DNA of 64,000 nucleotides. Source: Deferribacter thermophilus (GTDB lineage Bacteria; Chrysiogenota; Deferribacteres; Deferribacterales; Deferribacteraceae). The stretch lies in contig NZ_JAPNXM010000001.1 of assembly GCF_049472675.1 (NCBI RefSeq), positions 1 to 64,000 of the forward strand. The letters run 5' to 3'. The translations under genes and the position numbers were made by a program. Shown here one piece after another: positions 62,649 through 64,000 of the stretch. The notes under the pieces were generated by a model that was not told where the DNA came from, searched no databases, and saw nothing but the letters and a program-made list of their open reading frames with translations. Position 1 is the first letter of the stretch. Each line of letters opens with the position of its first letter.

Positions 62649-64000
62649 ATGTCTAAGAATCTGGTGATTGTAGAGTCTCCTGCTAAGGCAAGGACAATAG
62701 AGAAATATTTAGGAAAAGATTTCAAAGTAATGGCAAGTGTTGGACATATTAAAGATTTGCCCGAAAATGAGCTTGGTGTGGATATAGAAAATGGATTTAA
62801 ACCAAAATATCAAGTTATCAAAGGGAAAAATAAAATAATTAATGCAATAAAAAAAGAGGCTGAAAGGAGTGATAAGGTTTACCTTGCTCCTGACCCAGAT
62901 AGAGAAGGGGAGGCAATAGCTTGGCATATTGCTGAAGAAGTTAAAAAGAAAAATCCTAATATTATGCGTGTAGAGTTTCATGAAATTACAAAAAAAGGTA
63001 TTACAGAAGGGATATCAAATCCAAAAGAAATTAATATTCAAAGGGTAAATGCTCAACAATCAAGAAGGATTCTTGATAGACTTGTTGGTTATCTTGTGAG
63101 CCCTCTTTTGTGGAAACCTTTAAAGTACGGTTTATCAGCAGGAAGAGTGCAGAGTGTGGCTCTTCGTCTAATATGTGAGCGTGAAGAGGAAATAGAAAAG
63201 TTTGTCCCTAAAGAATATCATTTAGTTGATGGTATTTTCTTGTGTAATAATTATGAAATTAAAGCGAGATTAGAGAAAAAGAATGGTAAAAAGTTTGAAT
63301 TAAATACTCTAGAGGAGGTCGATAATTTTAAAAAAGAGATTGAAGATCATGAGTTTTATGTCTCAAAGGTTGAGAAGAAAGAGGTCAAACAGTTAGCTCC
63401 TCTACCTTTTATTACATCCACATTACAGCAGGAAGCTGCAAGGAAGCTAAGCTTTTCTGCAAAAAAAACGATGATGATTGCTCAACAACTTTATGAGGGG
63501 GTTGAGCTTGGAGCTGAAGGGCCTACGGGTTTAATTACTTATATGCGTACAGATTCTACAAGAGTTTCTGATGACGCTAAAAGTGAAGCTCAAAATTATA
63601 TATTAAAAATATTTGGAGAAAAGTATTGCAGTAATGAAAAAAGGGAATCAAAGAAAAAACAAAATATTCAAGATGCTCATGAGGCTATCAGGCCAACATC
63701 TGTTTTACGAGATCCTGAGTCGGTGAAAGATTATCTAACCCAAGACCAATATAAACTTTATAAATTAATTTGGGAAAGATTTGTGGCTAGCCAGATGTCA
63801 CCAGCGGTTTTTGATAAAAGTACAATAGAGATAAGTGATGGAGTTTACACCTTTGTTGCAAGAGGGAAGATTTTAAAATTTGATGGGTTTATGAAACTTT
63901 ATGTTGAGGGGAAAGACAACGAATCTGAAAATGATGAAGAAGGGGTTATCCCTGATGTTAAAGAATCTGATTTAGCAATATTAAAAGAGATAATTTCTAA
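62649..64000 (+). CDS. topA: DNA topoisomerase I, 5' part (cut by the window edge)
   Basis: About 450 codons are visible, starting at the ATG 62649 behind GGGGGAAGG. The Toprim domain starts NLVIVESPAKARTIEKYLG and has the acidic DPDREGEAIAWH. RILDRLVGYLVSPLLWKPL and GLSAGRVQSVALRLI follow, and the active-site tyrosine is Y298 in GLITYMRTDSTRVS. The remaining core and C-terminal zinc domains lie beyond position 64000. It relaxes negative supercoils. Confidence 0.97.
   Translation, partial: MSKNLVIVESPAKARTIEKYLGKDFKVMASVGHIKDLPENELGVDIENGFKPKYQVIKGKNKIINAIKKEAERSDKVYLAPDPDREGEAIAWHIAEEVKKKNPNIMRVEFHEITKKGITEGISNPKEINIQRVNAQQSRRILDRLVGYLVSPLLWKPLKYGLSAGRVQSVALRLICEREEEIEKFVPKEYHLVDGIFLCNNYEIKARLEKKNGKKFELNTLEEVDNFKKEIEDHEFYVSKVEKKEVKQLAPLPFITSTLQQEAARKLSFSAKKTMMIAQQLYEGVELGAEGPTGLITYMRTDSTRVSDDAKSEAQNYILKIFGEKYCSNEKRESKKKQNIQDAHEAIRPTSVLRDPESVKDYLTQDQYKLYKLIWERFVASQMSPAVFDKSTIEISDGVYTFVARGKILKFDGFMKLYVEGKDNESENDEEGVIPDVKESDLAILKEIIS

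Noticed and set aside
1..64000. CRISPR arrays, prophage or integrative element
   Set aside because: No spaced direct repeats, integrase, phage structural genes or conjugation genes were seen. Mobile DNA is limited to the two IS256-like remnants and the palindromic repeat.

Overview
The window is AT-rich (roughly 30% G+C by eye), gene-dense bacterial DNA with strong Shine-Dalgarno sequences, many 1-8 nt start/stop overlaps and G/C-stemmed terminators. The gene set is a periplasmic nitrate reductase of the Nap type with NapG/H, an octaheme HAO-like cytochrome, a menaquinone-type ETF/Fe-S oxidoreductase beta-oxidation operon, a TAXI-TRAP transporter, chemotaxis and c-di-GMP proteins, and an outer-membrane-type protein. 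Together these suggest a diderm, anaerobic, nitrate-respiring, organic-acid-oxidising bacterium. A Deferribacter-like member of the Deferribacterota is my best guess. That assignment is inference, not a database result.

Layout. 1-449: the 5' part of an IS256-family transposase running off the left edge. 559-7727 (minus): a PhnD-like/PAS/GGDEF/EAL protein, an active-looking diguanylate cyclase and a methyl-accepting chemotaxis protein. 7728-8800: an insertion scar holding a membrane-protein remnant, a truncated second IS256-like transposase and a truncated corA. 8908-10766 (minus): a DUF523-DUF1722 protein and a beta-barrel-like exported protein. 10845-15598 (plus): a GntR regulator, an ATP-grasp enzyme, a KamA-like radical SAM enzyme and an M20 peptidase in a tight operon with a palindromic operator. 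This cassette is the best candidate for an undescribed pathway. 15569-17374: uvrC. 17568-20681: TAXI-TRAP transporter. 20710-23270 (minus): CPA2 antiporter and RCK/Usp regulator. 23337-26398 (plus): YjbQ, a DHH phosphoesterase, EngB, a PLD-like protein and DUF554. 26426-27773 (minus): thioesterase, chalcone-isomerase-like protein and a MerR regulator, divergent from 28004-37257, a fatty-acid/acyl-CoA oxidation locus (thiolase, hydroxyacyl-CoA dehydrogenase, enoyl-CoA hydratase, acyl-CoA dehydrogenase, membrane Fe-S oxidoreductase, EtfBA, SCP2-like protein, FabK/NMO-like oxidoreductase). A 123-bp nested palindromic element interrupts this locus before etfB.

37854-40905 is a self-contained copper circuit (CsoR-type operator, copA, copZ, csoR). 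40916-47844 (minus) is a nitrate respiration block: NapM-like tetraheme cytochrome, NapA, NapD, NapG, NapH, and a response regulator with a histidine kinase carrying a CxxCH motif. 48031 onward (plus) is the divergent octaheme cytochrome and a SurA-N-like exported protein. 50214-52450 (minus) is ackA-pta behind a near-consensus promoter. 52701-64000 (plus) is a long run of overlapping genes: three EamA transporters, lgt, an HD protein, ruvB, radA, fabI, an M20 amidohydrolase, dprA, smg and topA (cut by the right edge).

Working together: beta-oxidation electrons would pass through ETF to the membrane Fe-S oxidoreductase and the quinone pool. Nap would then reduce nitrate to nitrite, and the HAO-like cytochrome is placed to process nitrite or hydroxylamine. 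Acetyl-CoA can yield ATP through Pta-AckA. No tRNA, rRNA, CRISPR array or intact prophage was seen.
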